Assembly: GCA_963576725.1 (NCBI GenBank)
Contig: OY755238.1
Location: forward strand, 30,476,145 to 30,540,144
Reading direction: 5' to 3'
DNA length: 64,000 bases
Source of the DNA: Azorinus chamasolen
Taxonomy: Eukaryota > Mollusca > Bivalvia > Cardiida > Solecurtidae
Shown here in pieces: positions 41,113 through 51,015 of this stretch (position 1 is the stretch's first letter; each line of letters starts with the position of its first letter). The position numbers were made by a program, and so were the translations under genes. The notes beneath the pieces are model-generated. The model was not told the origin of the DNA. It saw nothing but the letters and a program-made list of their open reading frames with translations, and made no database searches.

Positions 41113-41317
41113 TTAACCCTTTCCTTCATCTTTATAAATGCATTTTTACTCATAGATTTCAAACAAGGAAAACCCAGATAAGACAGATAAGATAAGTCAG
41201 GTATTGCTAGTTCTGACTCTACAGTTTCTAACAATACCAACAATTCATGTGTACATATGCAATTATTAGAATTAACTGATTTAATATTCACAATGCCATA
41301 TTCAACAGTGAAAGGAT
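41113..41317. mobile_element. Family A MITE, palindrome mostly lost
   Basis: TTAACCCTTTCCTTCATC, AAACAAGGAAAACCCAGATA, ACAGTTTCTAACAATACC and ACAGTGAAAGGATAA. Confidence 0.6.
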
Positions 41318-41332
41318 AAAACTACACACTAT

Positions 41333-41582
41333 TTAACCCCTCGCTTGCTGAAATTTAAAATACATTTCTCCTTCTTTACCCATGCCCTGTTGTATAATTA
41401 CATATATCTTCACTGTGTAAACGTATTTCGCTGTGCAATCACTGCTGTTGAGTGCACTGGTTGCACAATCAATTTGTAAATAGTGCCGACCCTGATGAGA
41501 CAGCTCCTGCAGGAGCTGTCTCATCTGGGTCTTCACTATTTACAGGTAGGTATATTGACGTGAATAGCAAGCGAAGGGTTAA
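41333..41582. mobile_element. Family F MITE, complete (F3)
   Basis: TTAACCCCTCGCTTGCTG to CAAGCGAAGGGTTAA, 250 bp. Centre CAGCTCCTGCAGGAGCTG. Long flank left, T left / A right. Shares its right TTAA with B8. Confidence 0.92.
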
Positions 41583-41794
41583 CACATTCCCTCACATTGA
41601 CGCCTTTTGACGCCTCTGTAAAAGTCACCTTTTGACACCATTGTGATACATAGAGCATTTGCTCCATAGGATCACAATGAGTTCAATATTACACAATTTT
41701 ACTTTTTTTTCTTTTCTCTAGTAAATGCTCCTTTTCGCTAGATTTATGCAAAAAAGGTTGGGTCTAAAAATAGGTTATAAGGAAATGAGTTTAA
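41579..41794. mobile_element. Family B MITE, right arm shortened (B8)
   Basis: TTAACACATTCCCTCACA to AAGGAAATGAGTTTAA. Left arm AGAGCATTTGCTCCATAGG then directly ATCACAATGAGTTC. Confidence 0.78.
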
Positions 41795-42080
41795 TTCCTA
41801 TGCAGACAGTAGGAACTCTCTTTTTTTCAGAAACCACCAGACATGGTCAGCTAATGAACAATCAGGTAACTTCTCTTACTGCTAATGGCGAAACTCTTTT
41901 ACTGCCAGTAGTAAATATGTTAATACCTGCTACGACCCAGTTGACAAACCAAGTGACAAAGCGTCCAATTACGACCCTGGGATTTTTTAATCAAAATGGA
42001 AGAAAAAAATCAAAATTGAAAATTAAAGCAGACGACAAAATGTTGCAGACGTTACTATTTGGCAGCGAAAGGGTTGAGTT
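41795..42080. mobile_element. Family C right end joined to unrelated sequence
   Basis: GCAGACGACAAAATGTTGCA and TTTGGCAGCGAAAGGGTTGA are the C flank and end. The left part does not match. The 120-residue frame here spans B8 and C sequence and is not a gene. Confidence 0.5.
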
Positions 42081-42274
42081 AGTGTAATTGCTTGACTGTA
42101 CTAATATATGTTTTCAAGTAGCCCCGTACAGACATTGAGATTCATTATTTAGTACTTTATTCTCAAAATATCCGCTGTGTAATAATCTTTTACATTTATC
42201 TGCCGAACCCCGAAATTACTGTATGTTTACGTACTTAATTTCGTCCAAGCTTTTGAAGAAAAAAATCGCCATTG

Positions 42275-42410
42275 TGTTTCATCCTAAACTCCATGAATAT
42301 TCATATAAGAAATAATGACATCATGGATATTAATTAAATTGTAAGAATGATCTGGGTCTACTCTGTTTGCAAAGCTGTAGGAAGGCGTATTTAAGGAGTA
42401 AAGGGTTTAA
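42275..42410. mobile_element. Family A MITE, half palindrome
   Basis: CATGAATATTCATATAAGAA long flank, then only the right arm ATCTGGGTCTACTCTGTTTG, right end GAGTAAAGGGTTTAA. The final TTAA is shared with the next element. Confidence 0.7.
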
Positions 42411-42590
42411 CATTTCCTTCATATAACGCTTTTTCACACATTTGCAAACATAGTAGATCCAGATCAAATGGTTTCTAGAGGAGTCGTCTGATCAGGGTCT
42501 GCTCTGTTTGCTAATGCAATCTGATAGCTTGTTTCTACAGTTTCTAAAATGGCTACAATGTTTCACCTTCAATATTGCATCATACATGTA
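42407..42590. mobile_element. Family A MITE, right part missing
   Basis: TTAACATTTCCTTCATATAA, CAAACATAGTAGATCCAGAT, centre GTTTCTAGAGGAGTC, flank to CTACAATGTTTCACC, then a join to family I. Confidence 0.75.
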
Positions 42591-42720
42591 CATAATGAAA
42601 AATGTAGCATGACAAACAGTGCAGACCCTGATGAGAGGACTCCTCTAGGAGCCCTCTCATGTGGGTCTACACTGTTTGCAAAGGACATTAGTGACTCATG
42701 TCCCGCACAGTAAGGGTTAA
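42590..42720. mobile_element. Family I MITE, reverse, left part missing (I3)
   Basis: ACAAACAGTGCAGACCCTGA, centre GACTCCTCTAGGAGCC, GTCCCGCACAGTAAGGGTTA. Long-flank side T, short-flank side A. Confidence 0.8.
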
Positions 42721-42744
42721 ATATTGATTTACCATTCTACATTA

Positions 42745-42990
42745 AATATACAGCAGTAAACCTTTAGCCTGCAGTGTAAATTATTTTTACACAATTTTTC
42801 ACCCACTACATTTTCAAATTTCAAACTATAATCAGTGTGTCTACAAGAATGCAATCAGTGTGTCAAACACTTTGGATCCTGATGTGACGAAAGAGTTTGG
42901 ATCCTGACGAGACGCCGAGTTACTCGGTGCCTCATCTGGATCCAAACAGTTTGCATAGGTAATCAATCATCCACCGGGAAAGGCTAAAGA
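42745..42990. mobile_element. Family C'' MITE with a repeated left arm
   Basis: CACCCACTACATTTTCAAAT flank, ACACTTTGGATCCTGATGTG then again AGAGTTTGGATCCTGACGAG, centre GCCGAGTTACTCGG, ending CCGGGAAAGGCTAAAG. Confidence 0.7.
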
Positions 42991-43052
42991 TTAAAATGTT
43001 AATTTCAAGACTTACGTAAAAGAACCTTGTCGTAATTACTATTATCAGTACC

Positions 43053-43262
43053 ATAACCCTTTCGAGTGTAGAAAAAATAATGTCTGTTCAAATTTGGATC
43101 TGTTGTATTTTTTCTTCAGGTTCTATGAAGCTTTGGAGAAACTTTTGACCGAGTGTCAAACCGCTTCGATCCCTATGAGACGCCGAAATACTCGGCGTCT
43201 CATCTGGATCCAAGCTGTTTGCAAGTGCGAGACAGGTCGCGGATAGCGGGAAAAGGATTAGA
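43053..43262. mobile_element. Family C' MITE, complete
   Basis: ATAACCCTTTCGAGTGTAGA to ATAGCGGGAAAAGGATTA. Hairpin GTCAAACCGCTTCGATCCCT with centre GCCGAAATACTCGGC; right flank GACAGGTCGCGG. The reference copy for C'. Confidence 0.8.
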
Positions 43263-43266
43263 GTAA

Positions 43267-43493
43267 TTAACCTTTTCGCCGCCAATTCGTATAAATGCGC
43301 CACAACAAATAGTGCAGTGACAGAGGCGGCGTCTGATCAGGGACTTCACTTTTTGTCTCAATCTCTATTTCTATACATGTGCTTTGTACCTTTGAAATTT
43401 GCATTTATTTATATCATTTCCTTATTGTACCGAATGATTTAACAAAAATTGGATTGCAGACGACAATTAGAAATTTGGCGCCGAAAGGGTTAA
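43267..43493. mobile_element. Family G MITE, reverse, one arm lost (G5)
   Basis: TTAACCTTTTCGCCGCCA to GGCGCCGAAAGGGTTAA. After ACAAATAGTGCAGTGACAG it jumps to AGGCGGCGTCTGATCAGGGA. Confidence 0.82.
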
Positions 43494-43539
43494 CAAGAGG
43501 TGCTGCATAAGTCTTCCTGTTAGATGTATCGCTCGTCTT

Positions 43540-44058
43540 TTAACCACTCTCTCATTTGTTATTTTTAGACAACCCCTTTTTGAATACATCTACCGATAAG
43601 GAGCATTTACTAGAGAAAATGAGAATTTTAGAATTACAGTTGAACTTCGAAATCTCGAACTTCAAGGGACCATACACATTAGTCGAAATTACAGAAGTTC
43701 CAGTTATCCGATTCTAATCTGGACACTTCCTTAAGTTCACTGCTTAACGCAGGTCAAAAGTAATGATGAAAGCTCAAGTAGGAGCTTCCAGCATTACTTT
43801 AGATTTACATTAATGTGTCACATGTGTTTCTAGATATGCGTAGTAATACATTTTATAGCAATTCTGTATTGTAAATTTTGGAAGGACTGAACTTTAAACT
43901 CGAGTTATCCCGAAGTTCGAGTTATCCGAGTTCGAGATATCGAAGCTCAACTATAAGTACTTTTGAAACCATTGTAACACATAGAGCATTTGCTCATATG
44001 GAACAAATGCTCTATTTATCACAGTGGTTTCAAAAGGTGACTTTTACAAAAAACTATA
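43540..44058. mobile_element. Family B MITE split by TA-4 (B9)
   Basis: TTAACCACTCTCTCATTTG, long flank up to TTTTAGAAT, TA-4 element, then TTTTGAAACCATTGTAACAC, stem AGAGCATTTGCTC, GTGGTTTCAAAAGGTGACTT. The right end is missing. Confidence 0.8.
43635..43953. mobile_element. TA-4 MITE nested in B9
   Basis: TA-CAGTTGAACTTCGAAATCTC to GAGATATCGAAGCTCAACTA. Ends and inner TTCGAGTTATCC words resemble Tigger elements. Central hairpin (AATGATGAAAGCTC...GAGCTTCCAGCATT) is loosely like TA-1. Confidence 0.82.
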
Positions 44059-44091
44059 GTGTTTCTATTTCTCAATGCCATTTTCTAATAG

Positions 44092-44390
44092 GTGGTTGGT
44101 TGGTTGTGTTGATTAAAGTCCGTGTACGTGCTAATTGAACGAACCAGAGAATGAGGAACAGATACAGAGAAACCTGGACATGTTGCCTTCTTTTATAAGC
44201 GAACGAATTTCTCTGGTTCTTTCAGATACCAAGTGACAAGCACTGGTACACCTGGCCCCGGTTTATAACGTTTAATCTGACGGACTAGGTCCAGTGGGGA
44301 TCGAACCCGGACCCCTATTAGTAGAAGAACATAGATCAGAAATAGTTTCGGACACCAATGACCCAGGGGATAATGGGTTGGAATATTGTT
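44092..44390 (-). mobile_element. tRNA-derived SINE candidate
   Basis: On the minus strand, A-box-like TGGGTCATTGG, then B-box GGTTCGATCCCC about 58 bases on, a central part GAAAGAACCAGAGAAATTCG, and a tail TTAATCAACACAACC followed by CAAC repeats. The tail resembles 31945-31985. The spacing would fit a tRNA with a long variable arm. Confidence 0.45.
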
Positions 44391-44535
44391 GAAGGTATCA
44401 GATGAATTGACCTTTCTGTGATCTGCATTTTAACTATAAGTTAACTCATTAACTATATTACTTTTATGATATACGCAGTCTTTCTGGTTGATATTAAAGT
44501 GACGATTCTTAGTATGAATTTCAATGAGACTTATG

Positions 44536-44743
44536 TACAGTAACACCTCTCTATAACGGCCACTAAATTACATCAAGTATTTTGTTTTAAAGGCATGTGG
44601 CTGCTTAAAGCAAGGTAAAAGTAAAACAGAACGCTCCTATAGGAGCGTTCTGTTTTACTTTCACCTTGATTTAAGCAGCCACCTGCCCTAAATACCAACT
44701 AATTAACACAATTTAGTGGCCGTTATAGAGATATTTTACTGTA
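44536..44743. mobile_element. TA-2 MITE, complete
   Basis: TA-CAGTAACACCTCTCTATA to GAGATATTTTACTG-TA. Centre ACGCTCCTATAGGAGCGT. Confidence 0.92.
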
Positions 44744-44824
44744 TATCATACATATATTTTACACTAACTCGAAAAACCCCCATCAATCAGTCAATTACAG
44801 CTGAACAAAGGATTGTTTTTTAAA

Positions 44825-44940
44825 TCAAAAAGGTGGTTGCTTAATGCAGGGGAAAAGTAAAGCAGAAAGCTATATGGGCTGCATTAAGCTACATGTACCA
44901 CTTGCCTTACATACATGTACCCATTATTAGACACCGTTCT
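44825..44940. mobile_element. TA-type relic
   Basis: AAGGTGGTTGCTTAATGCAG, AAAGCAGAAAGCTATATGGG, TGCATTAAGC. One arm lost. Confidence 0.5.
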
Positions 44941-45150
44941 AACCGTTTTCCTTCATATAAACACATTGTCCTCTAGGAGCCGTCCGATCAGGGTCTGCTG
45001 TGTTTGCTAATGGAATTTGATAAATATGTTTCTTTAGTTTCTAAAATGGTTACAATGTTCTACCTTCCACATTTCATTATAACTATTTTGTCCATGAATA
45101 TGCAGTAGGCATTAAACTTTAGAACTAACTTAGAACAGGGGAAGGGTTTT
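44940..45150. mobile_element. Family A MITE, left arm lost
   Basis: ACCGTTTTCCTTCATATAAA, then GTCCTCTAGGAGCCGTCCGA, GGTCTGCTGTGTTTGC, long flank, ending ACAGGGGAAGGGTTTT. Confidence 0.7.
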
Positions 45151-45389
45151 TATTAATATGTAACCAATCATTCCGAACTGATTAGCTTTGATTAACCAAA
45201 TTTGAGCGTACATGTTAGCTTTACAGCTGGCTAAAGGTTAAGTGTGGGGCGGCATTAATGGTTGAACTCTGATTTGAAGTACTATTGCATAATTTATACG
45301 AATTACCTACCAGCTATGTACAGAAATATCCAAGAAAACACCCGTCTTGCCATGAGCTTTTCTTTGTGAAATATGCATCTGTTGACCCT

Positions 45390-45574
45390 TTAACACTTTC
45401 CCTGTTCTATGTTTATTTCGAATTTCGGTACCTACTGAATATTCATTGAAAAAATAGTTACAACGAAATATGGAAGGTTGAACATTGTAGCTTACTTTAG
45501 AAAGTAAAGAAACAGATCTTTCAAATGCCATTAACAAACTCGTGAAAACACATTTATACGAAGGAAAGGGTTAA
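45390..45574. mobile_element. Family A MITE with palindrome cleanly removed
   Basis: TTAACACTTTCCCTGTTC to GAAGGAAAGGGTTAA. Where 22269-22510 has the hairpin, this copy reads CATTAACAAACTCGTGAAAA: both flanks are complete but the whole stem is gone. Confidence 0.85.
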
Positions 45575-45774
45575 AGTGGAAGAGATGCCTTTTGACGACT
45601 TTACAAAGAGAACAATCCAAGAGACCAATCAGACAGTTCCCGTCCGACCGGGGAGTTATAAAGTTTCCGTCGAGGCCAAATATTCCTGGGCGCGTATATT
45701 ATTATGAAACATTCAGTCAAGTAATATGCATGATGTCATTAGTTGGCATGAATATTCGTGAGGTCATAGGTTAA
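45571..45774. mobile_element. Family A relic abutting the previous copy
   Basis: TTTTGACGACTTTACAAAGA, CCAATCAGACAGTTCCCGTC, CATGATGTCATTAGTTGGCA, ending AGGTCATAGGTTAA. Confidence 0.5.
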
Positions 45775-45782
45775 AAATGGTT

Positions 45783-45996
45783 TTAACCCTTTCGCTGCCA
45801 ATGCCGGATCTGTGATTACCTATGTAAACAGTTTGGATCCAGATGAGACGCCGAGTAACTCGGCGTCTCATCAGGATCCAAACTGTTTGTTGCTGTTACT
45901 ATGTTTTTGAAACAAAAATGAAGAAAATCAACAGAATGAAATTTGTAGCAGACGACAAAGTTAGCAGACGACAGAGTTTGGCAGCGAAAGGGTTAA
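45783..45996. mobile_element. Family C MITE, complete, reverse (C7)
   Basis: TTAACCCTTTCGCTGCCA to GGCAGCGAAAGGGTTAA, 214 bp. Centre GCCGAGTAACTCGGC. Short flank left, A left / T right. Frames across it give SLDPDET-type peptides. Confidence 0.93.
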
Positions 45997-46069
45997 TACC
46001 ATGAATGATCTGGAGCTACGCTTTTATCCACATGTAGGCTACGGGTCTCTAGGTAATAAACGTCTTTGC

Positions 46070-46165
46070 TTGAGTCTAAGATCACTCCCAAGCATTTGAT
46101 TGGTTAGAAAGTTAGATATTTGAAAATTAACTCGGATACAGACTCAGAATGTTTCTAACGTCGGA
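46070..46165. mobile_element. Family J relic
   Basis: CCCAAGCATTTGATTGGTTA, ATTTGAAAATTAACTCGGA and ACAGACTCAGAAT resemble 59187-59305. Confidence 0.4.
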
Positions 46166-46242
46166 ACCGGGTGTCCCTGGAAAATAAATAAATCAACTGA
46201 ATAAGCGTCAATATCAGAATGTCCGGCCTTACAAAATTAGAA

Positions 46243-46257
46243 CCCCCCCCCCCCCCC
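46243..46257 (+). repeat. 15-base C run
   Basis: Homopolymer followed by GCGGGATAAG, the type of end seen in C'. Its length may be unreliable. Confidence 0.9.
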
Positions 46258-46269
46258 GCGGGATAAGTG

Positions 46270-46481
46270 TTAACCATTTCCTTCAGATAAACAGCCGTCT
46301 AGAGGAGCCGTCTGTTCAGAGTCTGCTCTGTTTACCAGTGGGATTTGATAGACCTGTTTCTTTACTTTCTTAAATAGCTAAAATGTTCGTAAAAATCAAT
46401 ACTTGTATTTCATTTATTTATAACGTGTTTATTCAGTAGGTATTGATATTTGAAATAAACATAGAACAGGGAAAGGGTTAG
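46270..46481. mobile_element. Family A MITE, left arm lost
   Basis: TTAACCATTTCCTTCAGATA, then AGCCGTCTAGAGGAGCCGTC, GAGTCTGCTCTGTTTACC, long flank, ending CAGGGAAAGGGTTAG. The same deletion type as 44940-45150. Confidence 0.78.
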
Positions 46482-46706
46482 CTGACACCAAAGCTGTCAG
46501 CTGATTGTTTTACACCACTTAGGTTGACGCATGTAAACCTTTAGCTCTCAATCATGGCACTACACAAGACGTTTGTAAACATGTCAAGTAGTTGATTTAT
46601 TGTCCTAGTTCTGTTTCTAATTTTAGACGTAATGTTACTATTTATAGCAGCCACTTAGTATATTAAAACATCACATAAGGAGTAAATTTCTCTACATTGT
46701 TTACAG

Positions 46707-46944
46707 ATATCAACCTTTTATCCGATGGATATCCATGTAAGAAATGTTATGTACATGTATATCAATTACTTGCATTTCTAGAGTGGTATTTCAATACAGA
46801 ATATCTTGGCCATGGTATATCTATAATTATTATATCTTATTCCATACGCATACAGCACATACCCTACTCAAACGGCTCTTACAGAATCTGTGTCAACTCT
46901 ATTTGCAAGGCGTGAAAAGGCGTTTCTATCAGGCAAAGGGTTAA
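46707..46944. mobile_element. Family A MITE, diverged
   Basis: ATGGATATCCATGTAAGAAA long flank, arms ATACCCTACTCAAACGGCTC and AACTCTATTTGCAAGGCG, ending GGCAAAGGGTTAA. Confidence 0.65.
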
Positions 46945-47026
46945 CCTAAAGTGTCAATTCCATTCGTTAAAAAGGCCTATAGACACAAACGAGTACTTTT
47001 TGTGAGTCAATACAGCAAACGCACAT

Positions 47027-47278
47027 TTAAAAACCTTCTCTTGCTGAATTTTAAAATACATTTCTCCTTCTTTACCCATGCCCTGTTGTATAACTACATA
47101 TATCTTCACTGTGTACAAGCATATCGCCGTGCAATCACTACTGTGGAGTGCACTGGTTGCACAATCAACTTGTAAATAGTGCAGACCCTGATGAGACAGC
47201 TCCTGCAGGAGCTGTCTCATCTGGGTCTTCACTATTTACAGGCAAGTATATTGACGTGAACAGCAAGCGAAGGGTTAA
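47027..47278. mobile_element. Family F MITE (F4)
   Basis: TTAAAAACCTTCTCTTGC to GCAAGCGAAGGGTTAA. Centre CAGCTCCTGCAGGAGCTG, T left / A right. Confidence 0.88.
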
Positions 47279-47483
47279 AATAAATTCATAAAATATGGTG
47301 TTAGTTACATGTATGTTCAATTACTCTTATGAATAATGTCAATTTTAACTTACGTAAAAAACAAAAACTATGCTACAAAATGCATGTCAACTGTTTTCGT
47401 AATTTATCATTTTTATATTGTTGTAAGAAACGTAGTGCCATTGTGGCAGTGCAAATTATAGTTAAATTGAAGTGTTAGAATCG

Positions 47484-47639
47484 AAATAATAAATTTATAC
47501 CAGTGTTTTATCGTGCAATCGAACACGGGTAGTCTTTGAGATGCGTAGTAATTAAATCATGAGGCCGATAGACCTCGTGATTTAATTACTACGCATCTCA
47601 AAGACTACCCGTAACACCGGTATGAATTTATTATTTCTT
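47484..47639. mobile_element. 156-bp palindromic element
   Basis: Outer stem GAAATAATAAATTTATACCA / TGGTATGAATTTATTATTTC-like, a short unpaired part, then a perfect stem GGGTAGTCTTTGAGATGCGT and AGTAATTAAATCA around GAGGCCGATAGACCTC. Confidence 0.8.
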
Positions 47640-47791
47640 AAATATATCGGCGAATAATATCGGGGCCTTCGATATCAATCGTCTTCTTCTTCAATTGGGT
47701 TTCTTGCGACATACTGTACATTGTTTTGGTATATAAACAAATGGGTAATTTTAGGCATTTCTAAATTGCGTTGCAGGTATAGTCTATCATC
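47640..47791. repeat. Dispersed repeat M, copy 3
   Basis: TTCGATATCAATCGTCTTCT, TTCTTGCGACATACTGTACA, TATATAAACAAATGGG and TTGCAGGTATAGTCTATCAT. Confidence 0.55.
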
Positions 47792-47990
47792 TTAACCCTT
47801 ACAACGCTGACCTTTCAAATGGCTATTCCAAATTCCAAATTCTGACCGGCTAAGCTTATGGTGAATATGTAGGGAGATTTCTAAAGAAAAATGTAACATG
47901 ACAAACAGTGCAGACCCTGATGAGAGTCATCAGGGTCTACACTGTTTGCAAAGGACATTAGTGACTCCTGTCCCGCATAGCAAGACTTAA
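47792..47990. mobile_element. Family I MITE, reverse, centre lost (I4)
   Basis: TTAACCCTTACAACGCTG to CGCATAGCAAGACTTAA. Arms meet at CCTGATGAGAGTCATCAGGG. Confidence 0.85.
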
Positions 47991-48190
47991 AGGCAATATA
48001 TAAGAACACTTTAATATCTTGTTGCAGACTTCTTATATAATATTATTGATTGTATATTTTGAATATTACATTTATATCGTTTATATTCCAGCAAACAGTG
48101 ACCTTTAAGGCTCGGTTGCTTTCAAAGTATTAGTAGAACTTTATCGTACTGAAAATGTCTGGCAAACCTCTGATCTGTTGCAATTACATG

Positions 48191-48397
48191 TACAGTAAAC
48201 CCCTCTAATGCGACCACTAATTGAATAGACATGAGCATCTTAATAAGCAGGTGGTTGCTTAATGCAGGACAAAAGTAATGCAGAAAGCTCCTAGAGGAGC
48301 TTTCTGCATTACTTTTATCCTGCATTAAGCTACCACCTGCATCTAGCACCCAGAATTATACCTCTTTTAGGTGGTCGCATTAGCGGGGTTTTACTAT
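48191..48397. mobile_element. TA-1 MITE, complete
   Basis: TA-CAGTAAACCCCTCTAATG to GCGGGGTTTTACTATA. Centre AAGCTCCTAGAGGAGCTT. Confidence 0.9.
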
Positions 48398-48399
48398 AT

Positions 48400-48559
48400 T
48401 ACCTACTTCAAATTCGAACACGCGTTTTTGAAACTGATGACCGAAAGTCGAACAGCTTGGATCCTAATGAGACGTCGAATTATTCGGCGTCTGATTTGGA
48501 TCCAATCCAAGCTGTTTGCCAAATGGAATCAGGTCGTGCTGTGCTTAGCACAAGGGTTA
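48400..48559. mobile_element. Family C' MITE
   Basis: CGAACAGCTTGGATCCTAAT, centre GTCGAATTATTCGGC, GATTTGGATCCAATCC then a repeated AAGCTGTTTGCC; right flank ATCAGGTCGTGCTG and CAAGGGTTAA. Confidence 0.7.
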
Positions 48560-48587
48560 AGTACATCTATCTCTCGTGCGTGAATAA

Positions 48588-48797
48588 TTTACTCCATATA
48601 TACGCCTTTTAATGCATTTTAAAACAGAGCAAACCCAGTTCAGTCGGCTTCTACAAGAACCTCTGATCATGCAATAATATAGATTCCACAGTTTCTGACA
48701 TGGACAGACTTCTCTAGCTCACATGTCATTATAAACGTCAGATAATTAATCTTCATACATTTATAATTTCGCATATGTTTCTTGATGATATAAATGA
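48588..48797. mobile_element. Family A relic
   Basis: TTTACTCCATATATACGCC, AAACAGAGCAAACCCAGTTC, then half the hairpin; flank ATTATAAACGTCAGATAATT. Confidence 0.55.
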
Positions 48798-49392
48798 TTA
48801 GACCTTTACTCCATAAACACGTCTTTCTACGCATTTGCAAACAGAGTAGACCCATATCAGTCGACTCCTATAGGAGACGTCTGAAAAGGGTCTGCTCTGT
48901 TTGCTTATGATATAATTACATTTATCACATAATCTGCCTTGTGGGAGTGCCGTAACAAAGTGCCGTAAATTGCAAAAATGCACTTCTGCATTTTTAAGCA
49001 AATTAGCAATCGTTAGACAATCTTAGAGCTCCATGTGCGTCGTCCGTTGTATTACTACGTTGTTTGTAAGCAATGGCGAAACAATGGTTAGCTATTGTCC
49101 GTTTCATTTTCTATGGCATTTTAAGGCTTATGTGATAAAAAGAATCTTACATTCGTGTTAATTTCAAACTATTTTTATGAAACTCGTTTACTATAATGAA
49201 TAAAGCTCGTGTCATATTATTATAGTAAACTCGTTTCATAAAACAAATTGTAATGAGCACTCATTTAAAATCTTCTATGTATGAGTGTACAGTTTCTTCA
49301 ATGACGAAACATTCCTGTGTCCATGTCCTGTCATAACAATTAATCTAATTAATATTAATGATGTACTTAATATTCATGGAGTAAAGAGTTAA
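48798..49392. mobile_element. Family A MITE split by about 370 bp
   Basis: TTAGACCTTTACTCCATAAA, hairpin with centre GACTCCTATAGGAGAC, flank to TTATCACATA. A resumes at CAGTTTCTTCAATGACG near 49290 and ends CATGGAGTAAAGAGTTAA. The insert has an inverted repeat (TTTATGAAAC.CG.GTTTAC, 49176-49245) but no matched ends. Confidence 0.65.
49176..49245. repeat. Inverted repeat in the A-element insert
   Basis: TTTTATGAAACTCGTTTACT and its near-exact complement, separated by about 20 bp. Confidence 0.8.
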
Positions 49393-49408
49393 TAATGGAA
49401 GAGACTTT

Positions 49409-49512
49409 TATCGAAAAGTACAAACCACTCTACTGAATACAGTAGATGCAAAGGGCAAGCTTATCGAAAAGTACAAGTCACTCTATTGAATACAGTACGC
49501 GCAAAGGGCAAA
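49409..49512 (+). repeat. Tandem duplication, about 52-bp unit
   Basis: TTATCGAAAAGTACAA(A/G)(C/T)C, ACTCTA(C/T)TGAATACAGTA and GCAAAGGGCAA occur twice. Confidence 0.9.
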
Positions 49513-49928
49513 CTCATGTGAAGGTGGCCACACTCCCAGATAAAAGAAGTCTTGCAGACCGGTGTAAGTTCGTGCTAGGGCGTATTATCATCGGTGTCTA
49601 ATGACTCAAACATATTAAACGGCTCGTGACATAAGTATCTTCCGGAAACACTTCTCATAATCTTTGCGCAACATCCTTCGCTTCCGGGAGGTGGCCGTTG
49701 TATGTGCTACGTCGTGAAATATACACTATCCTTGTCATCTGTGTAGCATAGTGACCTTGCATTGCGTTTGGAATTGTATTGTTTCCAGTTTGTAATTGAC
49801 AATCCTTACTATTTAGGGCCATTTGCAAAGTACATGTATCTGAGCATATCCAGATACTGAAACTGAATTAAAGTACAAATATGATAAGGCATAAAAGTGC
49901 TGGTTATAGTTGAACGTTATATTTCCAC
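49513..49928. other. Gene-free, nothing recognised
   Basis: No MITE ends or ORFs of note. Confidence 0.4.
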
Positions 49929-50135
49929 GCTTAACCTTCATCTTGCTCTCAAAATTTAATATCTGTTAAAATTTGGATCTGGTGCAATTTAGACTACTTC
50001 CGGTTAGACTAAGCCTGTGAAAAACTATTGACCGAGTGTCAAACAGTTTTTTCCGAGTTTCTCCTCGTCTCATCTAGATCCAATTTGTTCACAAATGCTG
50101 ATCAGGTCGCGAAAAGCGGCGTATAGGTTGATACA
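49929..50135. mobile_element. Family C' MITE, left arm shortened
   Basis: CTTAACCTTCATCTTGC, TTATTGACCGAGTGTC-like flank (AACTATTGACCGAGTGTCAA), CGTCTCATCTAGATCCAATT, CAGGTCGCGAAAAGCGG. Confidence 0.65.
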
Positions 50136-50389
50136 ATAGACGTGAAAATCACGTATGCATTACAAGAGTGTTCATGTCATCAAGCACGTAAATTGCTGGA
50201 AAGTACAGCCCAAAGAGTCCAACCTTTGTCAGTGTGATATTTAAACATTAAAGACTGAATCACATGGGTCTAACTTCCTGTATTCTAGTACAATTAGTTA
50301 ATATTCAGTTAATTAATCTATCAATTCCCATATCGTATACGGAAAATTCATCCACGTGGATCCATTTTTCATGTTAAGGGTTCCTGAAA

Positions 50390-50659
50390 GAGAAATATAT
50401 GCCGATGAAAAGTTTTGAAAACCTTTTGGATTATTTTTATAGCAAACAGAGCAGATCATAAAAGTGGGTTCCACCATAAACTCTCTGATCTGGGTATACA
50501 TTGTTTACCTGGGTCCCATTTGTGTGATTGTGTTGTTTATGGATTTATCATACTTTATTGGAACAAATTACAATATACAGCTCCTGTAGGAACCGTCTGA
50601 TCTGGGTCTACTCTGTTTGCAAATACGTGAAAATGCTTTTATATGAAGAAAAGAGTTAA
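50390..50659. mobile_element. Family A MITE, two diverged hairpin parts
   Basis: AGCAAACAGAGCAGATCATA, ATCTGGGTATACATTGTTTA, then again AGCTCCTGTAGGAACCGTCT and GGGTCTACTCTGTTTGC, ending GAAGAAAAGAGTTAA. Confidence 0.6.
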
Positions 50660-50702
50660 TTCCAACGATTCAACATATTTCACCAAAAAAGGTCCTTGAA
50701 TT

Positions 50703-50900
50703 TTAACTCTTTACCTGACAACCCCCTTTCATCTTTTTGCAAACAGAGTAGACCCAGATCAGACAGCTATATAGGAGTTTCTTGATCAGAGTATGCTTCG
50801 TCTGCAAACTGTGACATGAACGGTACGTGCTAAAAAATTACATCCAAATGAGACGCCAAATAGCTCTGTGTCTCATCATAGTCCATGCTGTTTGACACTT
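50703..50900. mobile_element. Family A half element followed by a C relic
   Basis: TTAACTCTTTACCTGACA, CAAACAGAGTAGACCCAGAT, centre GCTATATAGGAG. From about 50835 a C relic: CATCCAAATGAGACGCC, TGTCTCATCATAGTCCATGC. Confidence 0.55.
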
Positions 50901-51015
50901 GTTCCGTAGTTATGTTAAACGTTTGAACAACCCGGAAGAACACATGTAACATGTATGACAAAATACTCTATCTTAGAGTTTGAGCACGTCAATGCAGATC
51001 AAAGGTGATGCAGCA

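Noticed and set aside
41725..42087. 120-residue plus frame
   Set aside because: Spans the end of B8 and a family C terminus; only the middle is non-repeat and it has no recognisable domain.
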